From positions 58,152,246 to 58,216,245 of the forward strand of contig CM047817.1 of NCBI GenBank assembly GCA_026214975.1: DNA of 64,000 bases, read 5' to 3'. This stretch comes from Gentiana macrophylla (taxonomy: Eukaryota; Streptophyta; Magnoliopsida; Gentianales; Gentianaceae). The position numbers and the translations under genes were made by a program. This document shows, piece after piece, positions 10,685-23,111 of this stretch. Every line of letters begins with the position of its first letter. Position 1 is the stretch's first letter. Under the pieces are notes generated by a model. That model saw only the letters and a program-made list of their open reading frames with translations, was not told where the DNA came from and ran no database searches.

Positions 10685-12042
10685 AAGGAGCCCTATTAGT
10701 ACAGTCGAACTGACGACTATAACCTCAAAACTATTTCTAAACCCTTATTTATTGCTTTTCTTAATTTTATTTTGCGTCAATAAAGTAGCATGACGATCGC
10801 AAGGTTTTTTTCATCACATACATCTTCAGTCACCTGGCTAGAAGTATATGTGGTTTTTTCCTTCACGATTCTCATGTAATACCCTCGTAAAAGTTTTTGC
10901 GTCTTGCTTAGGTCGGCAACAGAATAAAGTGGCATGAACTGTTTTTGCGCATTCCTCCGGTATGCACAATTACCGTCACCTTATTTTCTTATTGCCCTAC
11001 GCATGTTACTCACAATTTTTGGAAGCATTTGGAAAGCAGGTAATAAGTTGGGAGAGGAATGACCTAGGAGCTAATGATTCTGCTCCAGGATTCATTTAGA
11101 CCCAGCCGACATTTCCAGAGCTAAGTAATTTTTCTTCTCTTAATTATTAGTCATTGGGGACAATGTCTATAATACGTGGGGAGTAAGGCGTTTTAGCTGG
11201 GTAGTCGAAAAAGGGAATATTTTTGAAAATTTTAACACTATTTTTAGCTTGCTATTTGCACGTTTTCGAGTAAGGAATCGGTAGAAAAGGAGCCCAAGTT
11301 CAATTTGAAGTGAGTTATAACATATTCAATTTAGTATGGAAGAATGAGCATATGTTATGTTGCATGAAGTAGTAACTTATTAATTATTATTCTATCATTT
11401 CAATCAATATTTGAGCACATAATCTGAGGGAGAAGTGTGTAAGATTAGATGATGAGTTGTTTTAACCGGGAATCAATATTTGTCTGTTTATATAATTTAA
11501 CAAATTGTTGTAAGACAAGGAAAGCAACTTGGATGACGAAAGGTGACCGGGACAAATGGACTTGTGAGAGAAAGAGAAAGAAGTAAGGAAATCTGCCAAG
11601 ATAAAGAAAAGAAAAAAAAGGAAAAAAATATATGCAATAAAGGCAGTGAAGGAAGCGAACTCGTGTAAAAAGGGCACGACCCTCACATAAAAAGAAACAA
11701 ACGAGGACTTTAAAGCGATGCTCAGTCCCTGTGTCCGCCCGAACCAATATCAGTACCATGTTGTGTAACCAAGTCTGAAGGCAAGATGTGCGAGTGTATG
11801 TGCAAGCAAGTTAAGATTGTGTGGTTAATACAACTTGATTCTTCTCACGAACACACTACCGCTACAGATTCATCACACGACACATTGATGCGTGATAAGT
11901 AGTGATTAATGGGGAGCTTATAGATTGTGACTTGATGTATGTTTCTGCTGGAAATCTTTATTTGAATATGTGGTAGTTGATGGGGATTGTTCTTGGAGGT
12001 ACATTACGCCTTGATACTCTGCTCGCGGACGAGCAGAAGGCT
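10685..12042 (+). other. Athila 3' non-coding region
   Basis: About 1.36 kb between integrase and the 3' LTR. Athila elements often carry an env-like frame here. I find none: the only longer frames are on the opposite strand and low-complexity. TTGGGGACAATGT at 11154-11166 followed by TACGTGGGGAGTAAGG is the conserved motif pair of this lineage's 3' region. Confidence 0.7.
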
Positions 12043-12055
12043 AGTGAGGGGTAGT
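12043..12055 (+). other. Athila polypurine tract
   Basis: AGTGAGGGGTAGT immediately precedes the 3' LTR, where plus-strand synthesis would be primed. It is purine-rich but interrupted by three T residues. Confidence 0.55.
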
Positions 12056-13505
12056 TGATGATGGTTAAAATAGTCTATCCTACGGCATCAATATTCTATC
12101 CATTATGAGCTAAAAATAGTTGTTTCGACCTATAAATTTGAACCACTTACGTTGAATATCATATGTCGGGTTCGTGAGTCGAGAAATATGTAGTTAGAGT
12201 TTATTTTCCTTGTTTTGATAATATTTCGTGTGTTATTTGATGATTTTCAGGATACTGAATATTGGGCTGAGCATGATGGACGAGTCTGGAGTGGACAGAA
12301 TGAAAAGAATGGGCCTAGGGTATTCTAGAAGCATCCAAGTTAAGTCGACTGAAGAAAAAGGACAAAAATACCCTCGGTAACCCGAGGATAACCGCCGACT
12401 AACCGAGGTCCCAGAAACTTCCGAAACTCTTTTTCTTGGATGAGGGGTCGAAGTAGTTGTTCCTAAGTCGGTTTAGATAGCTATAAATAATAGGCTTCGC
12501 CTCAAAACAAAATGTACTCAAATTATTCAAGGAAATTATGCAATAAAAGTTATTTGTTCTTTATTTTATTTATTTTATGAGTTCTGGTCGGAGAAACGAC
12601 AGAGTCGCCGCCTATGGAGAGATCCGAAGGAGATCTACGCTCGTCTTCGAGGGTATGATTTTCTGCCTTTTCCAAGATGTGGATCTATCGTCGTTATATT
12701 CTACTAGTATGTTCTAATTTCTTATTTAGTTTAATTATATAGTAGTTAGTTTAATTTAAACCATGTGTTATAGATCTGATTCATTGGTGAAGAAATCATG
12801 AAATAGTAGTTGCGTTCTTCAGATCTGCGACGGTCTATATCGCTAGATCTGAATACCTAGTAAATTACAAATTAATTATAATCGGCGCCAGCTACGTTGA
12901 TCGATAGATTTAATTTACATGTTAGTAGCCTGATCAACTATTTGCATGTCATCGTAAATTAACATGAAGAACCGCAAGTGAAGTGTTAATTAGGACATTA
13001 TCTAGAATGGACCCTAGGAACGTGCTGGTCAATGTCGACAGCTGTGTAGGTGGGTTTGCGGTATGAGGTAACACTCAATATCGGAATCTCTAGTTCTTTA
13101 TGCGTATGGGCTATTACAGACCAATTAAGGAGGGTAGCTTCCGTATAGATTGTCTACTACCATTGTCAGAGTAGATAGGGTTAGAAGTTGTACCCGTAGC
13201 TGAACCATGAATAAATTCACCAATAGGGAGGACTGTTGCATGTGTGGGGGGAATAACTAATTACTCATAATTGAACTAATACCTTAGAAACTCTAGTTTG
13301 CTTCGTCGGACTTGCATAATCTTGTTAGTTTGAGGCACCGATACTACTGTCTATATATTATAGTTGGTCGTAGACCGTTATTATGACAACTCAATCTTGA
13401 TATTTAGACGTTCTTACGAGTCTCTTTGGGATTCGACCTTGACTCGCCAGTACTCTACTACGATAGACCTAGTCCTTTTGCTAGTAAGTGCTTTGCACGC
13501 GATCA
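12056..13505 (+). repeat. Athila 3' LTR
   Basis: Starts TGATGATGG and ends GCACGCGATCA. It retains the 53-bp segment missing from the 5' LTR. TATA-like box at 12482. Confidence 0.95.
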
Positions 13506-13510
13506 TTGTC
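13506..13510. repeat. Target-site duplication of Athila, right copy
   Basis: TTGTC, identical to 3442-3446; the Copia-A LTR resumes directly. Confidence 0.95.
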
Positions 13511-14545
13511 TAAGTGGGGCATTTATATATGATGTAGTCATATAGGACATGACCGATTTAATATGTGTTTCTCATATAATTCCGTGATTGAGAAATCTTA
13601 TTAAACCACACGATGATCATATATGGATTAACCTTCATCCTGAAGTGATTACAGGCTCCTACTTGTTTCAGGATAGGGTTTGATGTGTTCGTTAAGGATC
13701 GCTAGGAGGTGCGGTCCGATTCACTTTCATGTTGGAACTATTCTGGAATGAGTGAGTTGTGTGTGTCTCACATTTATGGAATCCATTCCTTCCAATCGGA
13801 AGTAGAAAGACAATCCCCTTATTTGTTAATCCTAGAAACTGATCGATCCCGGGAGTTCGTATTGGTTATGAAATAATTGATCACTAGTGGGTTAATGGTA
13901 AATAAGGATAAGATGTATTGAATAAGGTTTACGGAAAAAATCCCGCTTCATTACGGATAGTCTATGGAGGGTTAGTTTATATGTAATGATTATATCAATG
14001 GACACCTATCGACTCGACTTGACGTTTTGAGAATAAGTTATATCTATAACCGATAGAGTTCAGTTTCAGATTTATGGTGGCGTAATTCCGGAATTAAAGA
14101 GTTGAGTAGAAATATTATGTTCGATGAATATTTTATTCAATTTATTGTAGCTACTGGTTATAGGCCCCTGATCACCGGGTTGGCTCCTAACATGCCAGTG
14201 TTTTCTCATTTTATGGAACATCGAGAATAAATTAAATAGTTGGTCTATTTAATGAATATGTAATATTAATTATTTGGTAAATAATATGTAAAATAGAAAT
14301 GACATTTTCTATTAAGATAATGGCTTGTAAGCGGTGCCCCATTATGTGATATGTTTGGAAAATAAATTTTCTTAGATTATGTCACATGTGTAATTAATTA
14401 ATTATCTATTTGTTGGATAATTAATGCAAAAATAAGAGATTGATTTTTTGGGAATTATCTCTTATCTTTTTGGCAAATATCTTTTCCTTATGGGAATAGT
14501 TAATTGTAGTGTTAAAATAATAACTCTCTTGACGAGTTATTTTCC

Positions 14546-14554
14546 TATATAAAG
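14546..14554 (+). promoter_or_regulatory. TATA box of Copia-A LTR A1
   Basis: TATATAAAG, conserved as TTTATATA on the opposite strand in LTR A2 (15691) and LTR A4 (55354). Transcription would start about 30 bases downstream and run through the primer site toward the inverted LTR A2. Confidence 0.65.
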
Positions 14555-14947
14555 AGAATTCCTCCAACACAATTTACACACACAATTTGCACCACTTTCA
14601 CAAATAAAGAAGAGAAAATTAGTTTCTTGTTCTAGTCACTAATAGAAGAATAACCTAGGGTTTTTCTTGTGCATATTCTAGGAGGTTCTACGTCGAGGAT
14701 CGACGTCCACCAGTCGTCGCTAGGTGATACAATCCAGAGTCGATTTACTATTCCTCTTTAATAAGGTAAATCTTCAACTTTCTTGTAGTTATTAATTAAT
14801 CATGCGAATCGAATCGTGGTAAACTCGTAGGCGAATTTATTCGTAGCTTCCGCTGTGCATGATCGACTGTCTCGATCGGTGCTGTGAATCAGATCTAACG
14901 ATCCAATCATGGATTGGATCCAGATTCGGGTATTTTTATATCCAGCA

Positions 14948-15157
14948 TGTGGTATTGGAGCAGGGTCAAAGCGATTTTGTGATCTTGATAATTAATTAGT
15001 AAGGAGTGGAATTGAATAAATATGGCATCTTTTTATATTTTTTTATATATTGTGTGGTTGACGAGATGGATTGGGGTTGGTACTTTTTACCCATTAGATC
15101 TATTGTAAATCCATTTTCCGGGGATAGGAAATTGTTGTATTTAATTTTTTGGAAAGG
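14948..15157 (+). other. Start of Copia-A leader (+)
   Basis: Aligns with the reverse complement of 54720-54946 up to about TTAATTTTTTGGA. Beyond this the similarity is lost. No coding sequence is recognised in it. Confidence 0.7.
14950..14966 (+). other. Copia-A primer-binding site (tRNA-iMet)
   Basis: TGGTATTGGAGCAGGGT resembles the plant initiator tRNA-Met complement TGGTATCAGAGCCA used by most copia elements. The copy at 54931-54946 (-) reads TGGTATCGGAGCCAGG, a closer match. Confidence 0.8.
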
Positions 15158-15297
15158 TTTTAGATCCAAATTGATTGGATATAGGATGAACTTTTTTTTA
15201 CGTTTGTACCTGTGCCGTAATTTGGGAGGCAACAAACGGACGCTGAAGGCTGCTGATGCTAAATTCACATGCTGATGTCAGCATGACATCAGCGTCG
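15158..15297. other. Junction filler with perfect inverted repeat
   Basis: About 140 bases not matched elsewhere in the window, between the Copia-A leader (+) and LTR A2 (-). It ends with GCTGATGTCA (15271-15280), spacer GCA, and its exact reverse complement TGACATCAGC (15284-15293). Confidence 0.5.
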
Positions 15298-17095
15298 CAT
15301 CCAATCCATAATTGGATCGTCAGATCTGATTCACAGCACCGATCGAGACACTCGATCATGCACAGCGGAAGCTACGAATTAAATTCACATGCGATTTTAC
15401 CACGATTTTAATTCACATAATTAATTAACAATCTACAAGAATATTAGTAGATTTACCTCAACGGAAAGGAAGAAATAGTCGACCAAAGGGAGAAGCCGTA
15501 GTCTTCCGGATTGTATCTCCTAGCGACGACTGGTTAACGTCGATCCTCGCCGTAGAACCTCCTCGAATATGCACAAGAAAAACCCTAGGTTTTTCTTCTC
15601 TAAATGACTAAGGCAAGAAACTAATTTTTCTTCCTTTTAATTTGATAGTGGTGCAATTTTGTTGTGTCAATTGTGTTAGGAGGATCTCTCTTTATATAGG
15701 AAAATAACTAGTCAAGAGAGTTATCCTTTTCACACTACAATTACCTATTCTCACAAGGAAAAGATATTTGCCAAAAGATAAGAGATAATTCCCAATAAAT
15801 CAATCTCTTATTTTTCCATTACTTATCCAACAAATAGATAATTAATTAATTACACAAGTGACATAATCTAGAAAAATTTCTTCTTCTAATTTATCATCAA
15901 GTGTGGCGCCATATTCATCAATATTTTAATAGAAAATGTCTTTTCTATAATACATATTATTTACCAAATAAATAATATTGCATATTCATTAAATAGACCA
16001 ACGATTTAATTTATTCTGATGTTCCATAAAATGAGAAAACACTCGCGTGTTAGGAGCCAACCCGGGGACCATGGACCTATAACCAGTAGCTACAATAAAT
16101 TGAATAAAATATTCATCGAACAGAATTTTTCTACTCAACTTATTAATTCCGGAATTACGCCACCATAAATCTGAAACTGAACTCTATGGATTATAGATAT
16201 AACTTATTCTCAAAACGTCGAGTCGATAAGTGCCCATTGATATAATCATTACATACAGACTAACCCTCTATAGACTATCCGTAACGAAACGGGATTATTT
16301 CCGTAAACCTTCTTCATTACATCTTATACTTATTTACCATTAACCCATTAGTGATCAATTAGTACATAACCAATAGGAACTCCGTGGATCGATCAGTTTC
16401 TAGGATTAACAAATAAGGGGATTGTCTTTCTACTTCCCGTAGGAAGGAATGGATTCCATATCTGTGAAACACACACTTCTCAATCGTACCAGAATAGTGC
16501 CAACGTGAAAGTGATTCGGACCGCGCCTCTTAGCGATCCTTAATGAACACATCAAACCTATCCTGAAACCAGTAGGAGTATGCAATCACTTCAGAATTAA
16601 GGTTAATCCATATATGATCATCTTGTGATTTAATAAGATTTCTCAATCACGGAATTATATTAGAAACACAGATTAAATCGGTCATGTCCTATATGACTAC
16701 ATCATAAATAAATGCCCCACTTAGACAATCAATGTCGACGGTCCGGATAAGACGGTCACACCATAAAGTGTTCTGGGTGCATTAATGGTGGTTTATTCAA
16801 TAGATCTCATACTTTGATTAACTTCACCAAGGACTAATAGTTCAAGTGTATCACCATACATTTAATCCTCATGTGTGACACACACTAAGTTATAAGGCTA
16901 CATATGATACGACTTGGGGTTTTCAGTAGTGTATTACTTATAAGCACGAAGCAAATAATAAGATGAGAATAAATCTATCATTTATTAATTATAAAAACAA
17001 TTACATAAATTTTATTTCGGGCATTACTTCCAACAATCTCCCACTTGCCCGTAAGGACAAGCAACAATTGTCTTTTGGGCACACTATATCTAACA
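15298..17095 (-). repeat. Copia-A LTR A2 (-)
   Basis: Reverse complement of LTR A1 and A4. The LTR start (TGTTAG on the minus strand) is at 17095, with the internal start-like TGTTGG at 17035. Its U5 end is cut about 32 bases short at 15298. A TATA box lies at 15691-15698. A polypurine tract follows to the right, so this is a 3' LTR of a minus-strand copy. It faces LTR A1 head to head. Confidence 0.88.
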
Positions 17096-20000
17096 ATCTC
17101 CCACTTGCCCGTAAAGACAAGCAATGATTGTTTTTAGAGCACCACACCCTTATTCTATCTATCCACAACATTCTCCCACTTGTCTAAAGCAAATGAGACA
17201 TATCTCTCAATTCATACCCGGCAAGTGCTTATCAGTGACATTAGATGCCATACGACTTGGTAATCTAATCAGCTAGGTTGTCGGGTCGAGGCGATCTTTA
17301 GGACCGAAACGTCGCCTCTTTGCAAGATCTGTCTGACCAGATGGTACTTTATCCCAATATGCTTTTGACCTTTTGTGCCTACAAATATGCTTTGCATGAG
17401 CTACCTATCAACTATTTTCACAGTAAAATGGTATTAGCTCATCGAGGACTGGAATCACTTCCCGATCCAACAAAGAGTTTCTCAAGCCACACTGCCTCTT
17501 TAGCTGCACGAAAGCTGCTATGTATTTGACTAACACAGTCAAATTGGCAGTGCTGGATTGCTCTAGACTGTGCCTCAATCACAATGAGCAAACACTGAGC
17601 CTGAGATCGATTAATGATCATCCTTAATCCGACTAATAATCAGAATCAGTGTAGTCAACAATACTCAGGTTTGTACCCAAATACAGAAGCATATGATTTC
17701 TCATTCTCTAAGGATAATTGAGGATGTACTATACTGCTATCTATTGCTCGAATCCAAGACTCGACTTTTAGTGATTTGACTTTCTCTATCCAAAAGAGAA
17801 TCTATCCCATTTTCTCTATATCTGAAGACTAAGAGAATTATTCCGTGAGGGGTTGGGTAGGAAACCTCTCGTTGAATTCTACATTCGAAAATGCATTATC
17901 ATCTTTAACCAATAAGATGGATGGGATACTACCAAAAACTTGTTCTCATGAATTCGACCGAATCAAATTCTAGGAATATAGTCCACTTCTCTAATTCAGA
18001 GAAGCTTTGGCTCGTCAGTTTTTGACTTCAGATAACACACCCAAGTTGTTTCCAACTATTGCAGTGTTATCTTTTCTTAACACTAATGTCTACTATTTTA
18101 CCAATATTAATTCTCCAGTCTACAAAAGACTCATCAATATTCTGGTCAAGCCCACACATTTCAAAACATGTGACTTTTAATGACCTAGAGGTTTGCTTTA
18201 ATCCATCAATGGATATAAGCATAGGCAGTCAATCTGCCATTGGCATTAAGCTAAAACCCTTCCGTTCCGAATGAATCTAAGCTCCATTGTATGGCAAGAA
18301 TGTTTCAGGGCATCATCCATGTTAATCTTTCTTCTTTCCATAGAGTGGTGAGAAATTTTCAGGGCATCACCCATGTTTAACTGTCTACTTCTCAGGGAGT
18401 TATCCCCAAAACCACTTGGCTTTTCTTAGAAAGATAAACTTTCTCATTTATTCAACTCTTTTCCATGTAGATCCAATGTCTCCCACTGGGCCTCAGACAC
18501 TAAGGTGGTTCTCCAGGAGCATGAACAGACCTGGAGTACCAAAACTCCATTTACAGGTATATGGCTTTAAACCAAACTCATTTTATCATAATCCTATACA
18601 ATTCTTCCAGAAGACCATAGGTTATCAATCACCCCAAAGCAGATTGTAAAGTTCATAATCACAAATGAGTCAATGGATAAACCATACTCCCACTGCATTT
18701 GGATGGATTGATATTCTGATCTGGTTCAGTAGTATTTATCAGTGTTATCCCCAACAACCAATGTTGGATGTGGTCTGATTAAATCATATAGTAACTCCTT
18801 GAGTAACTGTATTTCAAAGTCTAAGTTTGTTATTTAAAAGTTCTTTTTGGAAAGGATATAACATTGTAACCGTCATTATCTGCTCTTAAGAATAATATAA
18901 CAAACTTTTACTCATTGTATCAAGATATTTCATGAACAGTCACCATCTGGACGTGTATGTCAAATCTCCAATCCTACCTTCAAGCACTAGTGCTAAATGC
19001 CTCTATTTGCGGAAATGGAGTAAATGCACTTCACTCTTTATCCACAAATTCATAAGCATCTTCTAGGTAGACTTCTCGGTATTACATAATAATGTAAACC
19101 GTTATTTTGAAACAAATATCTTAATTGTGTTAAGCAGTGTATTGTAGTATATCAATAACTATACAAGACAATCTATGGTTTATCCTTTCAGTAAAATCAT
19201 TTCACTGGGAGATAAGCCGAGCATCAGTTCAAAATACTATGCTATAGCCTATATCTGAGCATGTAATACTCTCTTCTCTGGTGACATCAGAGATTCCTCC
19301 AAATATTTAGATAAACTAATCGGCGTATCGAGTAGTCATCAGACAAAGAAGGTCTATTACTCGAAAGCTCCCACTAGCTTGTATCCTTCATAAGACCCCG
19401 AAGGTCAATATGAACAAGCTATGATACTTCTTTAGCTCTATTAACCTTTTGTAATTGAAAGCTTACTTAGTCATTTTTCCTTTGAGATAGTGTTCTTAGA
19501 CTGGGAATTAGGAATCACCCTTAGCCAGTCTTCAGATCTTATCCTTAGGATATATGCATTAATAAGTAGATGCTGAAGAATCGTTTATCTAAATACGGAA
19601 ACCATTTGTCTTAATAGTTTATGACGTGTTACATATACCTTTTCAGTATTACTTAGTGGTTTTGACTTTATCAGACAAAAGTCCGAGTATCAGAATCATA
19701 TACAAATGCCATATTCACTTTCTTTAAGGTAAGTATATTATCGATGTGAAAGTGAATCCACTTGTTCCAACGAATCTGAAAACAGAAATTATATTTCTTT
19801 GATATTCAAGGATTAAAATCCAAAATTATTTCCTTATATCACTCCCACTATCTCAGCTGAAATAACGGCCCGTTGTCTACTCTTTAATCATGAGTGCCAA
19901 GCTACCTTATTCATTACAAGCGAACTTTAGCTTCTGAGTCAAATTACTCGGTTAAGAAAGTCTCTAAACATTCATAGGTTAGTGATCCAAAAACACTTTC

Positions 20001-20400
20001 CTTATCCTTTACTTTCTTTTATTAATATTTCGGTTTAGCCTTTAACTTATTTAGTTTAGATGGCTTGCGCTTGCAGACATTCTTTCCCATTCTTGGATTT
20101 CTTTAAAGGAGATAGCCGCGAACTAGCAGTTCATATGAGTAGACACTACTCGTGAACCGTGGGATGTCCAGTGAGATTGATACCAAATCATTCTCGTCAT
20201 CTCTGAACTAATTTTAATTTGTCTCCCGTTCATCACGAGTGGCAACAGTGACATAGTTATTAATGTCACTTAAGTTTGTAGGCTCAAGAGGAACATCCTC
20301 TTCCAAAAAAATTAATTTGAATTCTCGATTATTGAGTTTAAGGTTCTTGTTACTTTTCCACTTTTACGAAGTCGTTACTAGTCAATTTATCATATTTAGC
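17096..20400 (-). pseudogene. Copia-A pol relic (-), integrase to RNase H
   Basis: Minus-strand internal region of the copy ending in LTR A2. Reading right to left, an integrase-start remnant near 19375-19420 encodes the degraded LVHIDL-type block. The RNase H lies at 17281-17760: AKEAVWLEKLFVGSG near 17470-17520 and RGDVSVLKIAS near 17285-17325. The RNase H start carries two TAG codons (complement of 17729-17731 and 17708-17710) also found in the other three copies. Frames are short throughout. Plus-strand open frames here are antisense shadows. Confidence 0.75.
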
Positions 20401-22226
20401 AGTTTAGATACCTTGAGATGATATGTAGTTGCGAAAATAAATTTTGACAGAAATATAAATCAAATCATACACCACAACATATAATAATTTTAGGAATAAT
20501 AAACGTGATGTCATGCATGCAGTTTATCCTACCATTCCAAGGATTTAACCTCGCATCATACTGCCGCTGCAGGGTCGGTATCAGCACAGTAATGGTTAAA
20601 TTGAGACAATTTGTCGTAACAATTAAACCATTAAGAATCGAACATCTACATTTAATTGTTGATTACCTTCCTTTTTCAGCCAAGATATTTCCAAAAATAT
20701 CCTTATGAGTGTGACCTACTGTTTCAGATCTCAAAGTACGCCCTGAGTATGCCTCCATAGGGTCAGTCAGTGACTCGACGAGTACCCAAAATCCTATCCT
20801 TTCGGAGACAAAGCCTTGAATTTTGATAGTGGTGAAGGCCATCCCCAGGGGGCCGTAATCAAAGCGGCTCAAAGCATCACCCTTATCTCACATTCTTGTG
20901 CCAATAGTAGAGGCCGTGGGGTTGGTTGTCACCTTCCCCGCTCTTATTCGTTATTTTGAAAATTAGGTAGGCTTTTAGGATTTTCAGAATTTATTTACAA
21001 TCCGAAAAATAATAAATCATGAATATTTAAATTAATCCTCCCACTAGTTCATCAGTTCCAAATACCGTCTAACTAGAGTCACTTATTCACGATTTTCCAA
21101 TTTCTTGGATTTTTAAATTCTTTGTGTAGACACTACACAATTAAAATTCACCAAGAATTTTAAAACCTTAATACATTAGGCCTTTATGAATTTTTCTAAT
21201 AATTCCAAAAACAATAAATCATAAAATAAAAAACTCCCACTAGTTTATCGGTTCCAAATACCGTCAAACTAGCGACAACTTATTCATGATTTTCCAATTT
21301 TTTTTTAATATTTTGAAAATCTCTTTTGTAGACAATACACAATTTAAATTCACCAATGAATTTTATAGTCCTAATAATGTCATGATAAAAATTTTGGTTG
21401 TTAGAATTTTATCTCAATAATTTGAAAACAATAAGTCTTAAAATGCAATCACAAACTTAAACCATGGCTGAGCTTTAACCGAGTTCACCGAACGGTGTTG
21501 GGATTGGCTAAGCCGACCCGTCCTCTTCATTGGTTCATATACGACTTCCGGATAAATCGGGCTAAGGTTGCCCTATTGAGCCGAAACTCGCCGGATAGCT
21601 TGACCTTGCCGGACCCCCGACGCTAACGTCGCACGCGTGCGGGTGCTGGTTTGAAAATCGGGCTAAGGTTGCCCTATTGAGCCTCAGCTCGCCGGATAGC
21701 TAGACCTTGCCAGACCCCCGTGGCTAACCCTGCACTTCGACGGACAAGTCGAGTCGAGCCGAAGCCCTGTTGACCGCCCGAACCAAATTTCGAACCTTTT
21801 TCCTCAGTTGGTGTTCAACTTTTCCAGATTTTCCAATTTTTCAATTATTAAAATTTTTTATGTAGTCACTACATAATTAAAATCCACGAATGGTTTTTAG
21901 ATCACAAAATTAAATTTACCGAGTAAATTTTATTTTATCATGTGAATTTCATATCCCGATAAAATTCTGTTTGTTTTAATTAATTTAATTACCTACATTA
22001 CTCAATATTAATTACGTCTCATACATGGCTAATTAATATCACGATTAATTATCTACGTGTATGCATATGCTAGGAGTGGAATTCATGAATATGATGCATG
22101 TCATGGTTATATCATATACATAATCACTAAAGAAAATAAATGCGAAAAATACACCACTGAGATGGACCGTTGGTACCCCCGTATCTAATCTATAAACTTC
22201 AAATTAAATAACTATATAAACCCTAC
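20401..22226 (-). other. Copia-A gag start and leader (-)
   Basis: Continues the minus-strand copy toward its 5' end. Bases 20401-20700 match the gag-start region at 33073 (-) and, inverted, 22231-22525 and 60400-60680. From about 20700 to 22200 it is the long leader, with two tandem duplications (about 195 bp at 21034-21420 and about 107 bp at 21553-21720). It stops near 22226 before the tRNA-like modules and primer site, and the strand switches. No coding frame recognised. Confidence 0.7.
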
Positions 22227-22970
22227 TATCTTGGCTGAAAAAGGAAGGTAATCAACAATTAAATGGAGATGTTTGATTCTTAATTGTTTAATTGTTGAGA
22301 GAGATTGTCTCAATTTAACCGTCATTGTGCTGATACCGACCTTGCGGCGGCAGTATGATGTGAGGTTAAATCCCTGGAATGGTAGGATAAACTGCATGCA
22401 TGACATCACGTTTATAATTCCTAAAATTTCTTATTTGTTGTAGTGTATGATTTGATTTATATTTCTGTCGTAATTTATTTTTACAACTGCATATAATCTC
22501 AAGGTATCTAAACTGCTAAACATATTATATTGACTAATAATGACTTCGTAAAAGTGGAAAAGTAACAAGAACGTTGAACTCATAAATCGAGAATGCAAAT
22601 TAATTTTTCGGAAGAGGATGTTCCTCCTAAGCCTTCAAACTTAAGTAACATTAATGAGTATGTTACCGCTGTCACTCGTGTTGAACGAGAGACAACCGAT
22701 ATTAGTTCAATGATGATGAGAATTATTTGGTATCAATCTCACTAGACATCCCACAGTTTACGAGTAGTGTGTACTCTTATAAACTGCTAGTTCACGCCCA
22801 TTTCCTTTATAGAAAGCCATGAATGGGAAAGTAAATGTCTAAAAGTGTAAGTCATCAAAACTAAACAAGTTTAAGGCTAAACCGAAATATTAATAAAAGA
22901 AAGCACATGATAAGGAAAGTGATTTCGGATCACTAACATATGAATCCTTAATGACTTTCTTAACCAGGAT
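22227..22970 (+). repeat. Copia-A gag region (+), left of Tekay insertion
   Basis: Matches 60388-61130 in the same orientation, starting TTGGCTGAAAAAGGAAGG. This is the first segment after an inversion junction. It is interrupted at 22971 by the Tekay-like element and resumes at 28880. I see no intact gag or zinc knuckle. Confidence 0.75.
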
Positions 22971-23059
22971 TGTAATATTCCGATTTTCGGGAAAGGGCAG
23001 ACGTGTCATTTTGTGAAAACGAAATATTATTATTTCTTTTCTTTTATTGGAGTTAAGTT

Positions 23060-23111
<52 letters not shown>

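Larger units (their letters stand above)
3447..13505 (+). mobile_element. Athila-type Ty3/gypsy retrotransposon, complete but dead
   Basis: A 10,059-bp element with two TG...CA LTRs (1398 and 1450 bp), a tRNA-Asp primer site, gag, protease, reverse transcriptase, RNase H, integrase, a long 3' non-coding region and a purine-rich tract, flanked by a perfect 5-bp target duplication. Lineage is judged from the protease (CDLGASVNLMPLS), the RT block (MPFGLCNAPATFQR) and the TTGGGGACAATGT motif in the 3' region, all familiar from Athila. All coding frames contain stops or frameshifts. The first 230 bases of the two LTRs differ at about 22 positions by my count, so the insertion is old. Confidence 0.93.
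13506..14947 (+). repeat. Copia-A LTR A1, second part
   Basis: Continues the LTR interrupted at 3446 (TAAGTGGGGCATTTATATAT...) and ends near CCAGCA at 14947, just before the primer site. It carries the promoter TATA box at 14546. The exact end is uncertain, because LTR A4 lacks the last 18 bases seen here. Confidence 0.85.

Noticed and set aside
11445..11759. Minus-strand frame of 104 codons in the Athila 3' region
   Set aside because: Composition is low-complexity, opposite to the element, without an env-like signal peptide and membrane layout that I could support.
15006..15275. Frames on both strands of about 90 codons in the Copia-A leader and filler
   Set aside because: They cross the boundary between leader and unrelated filler, and the homologous leader at 54700-54946 does not keep them.
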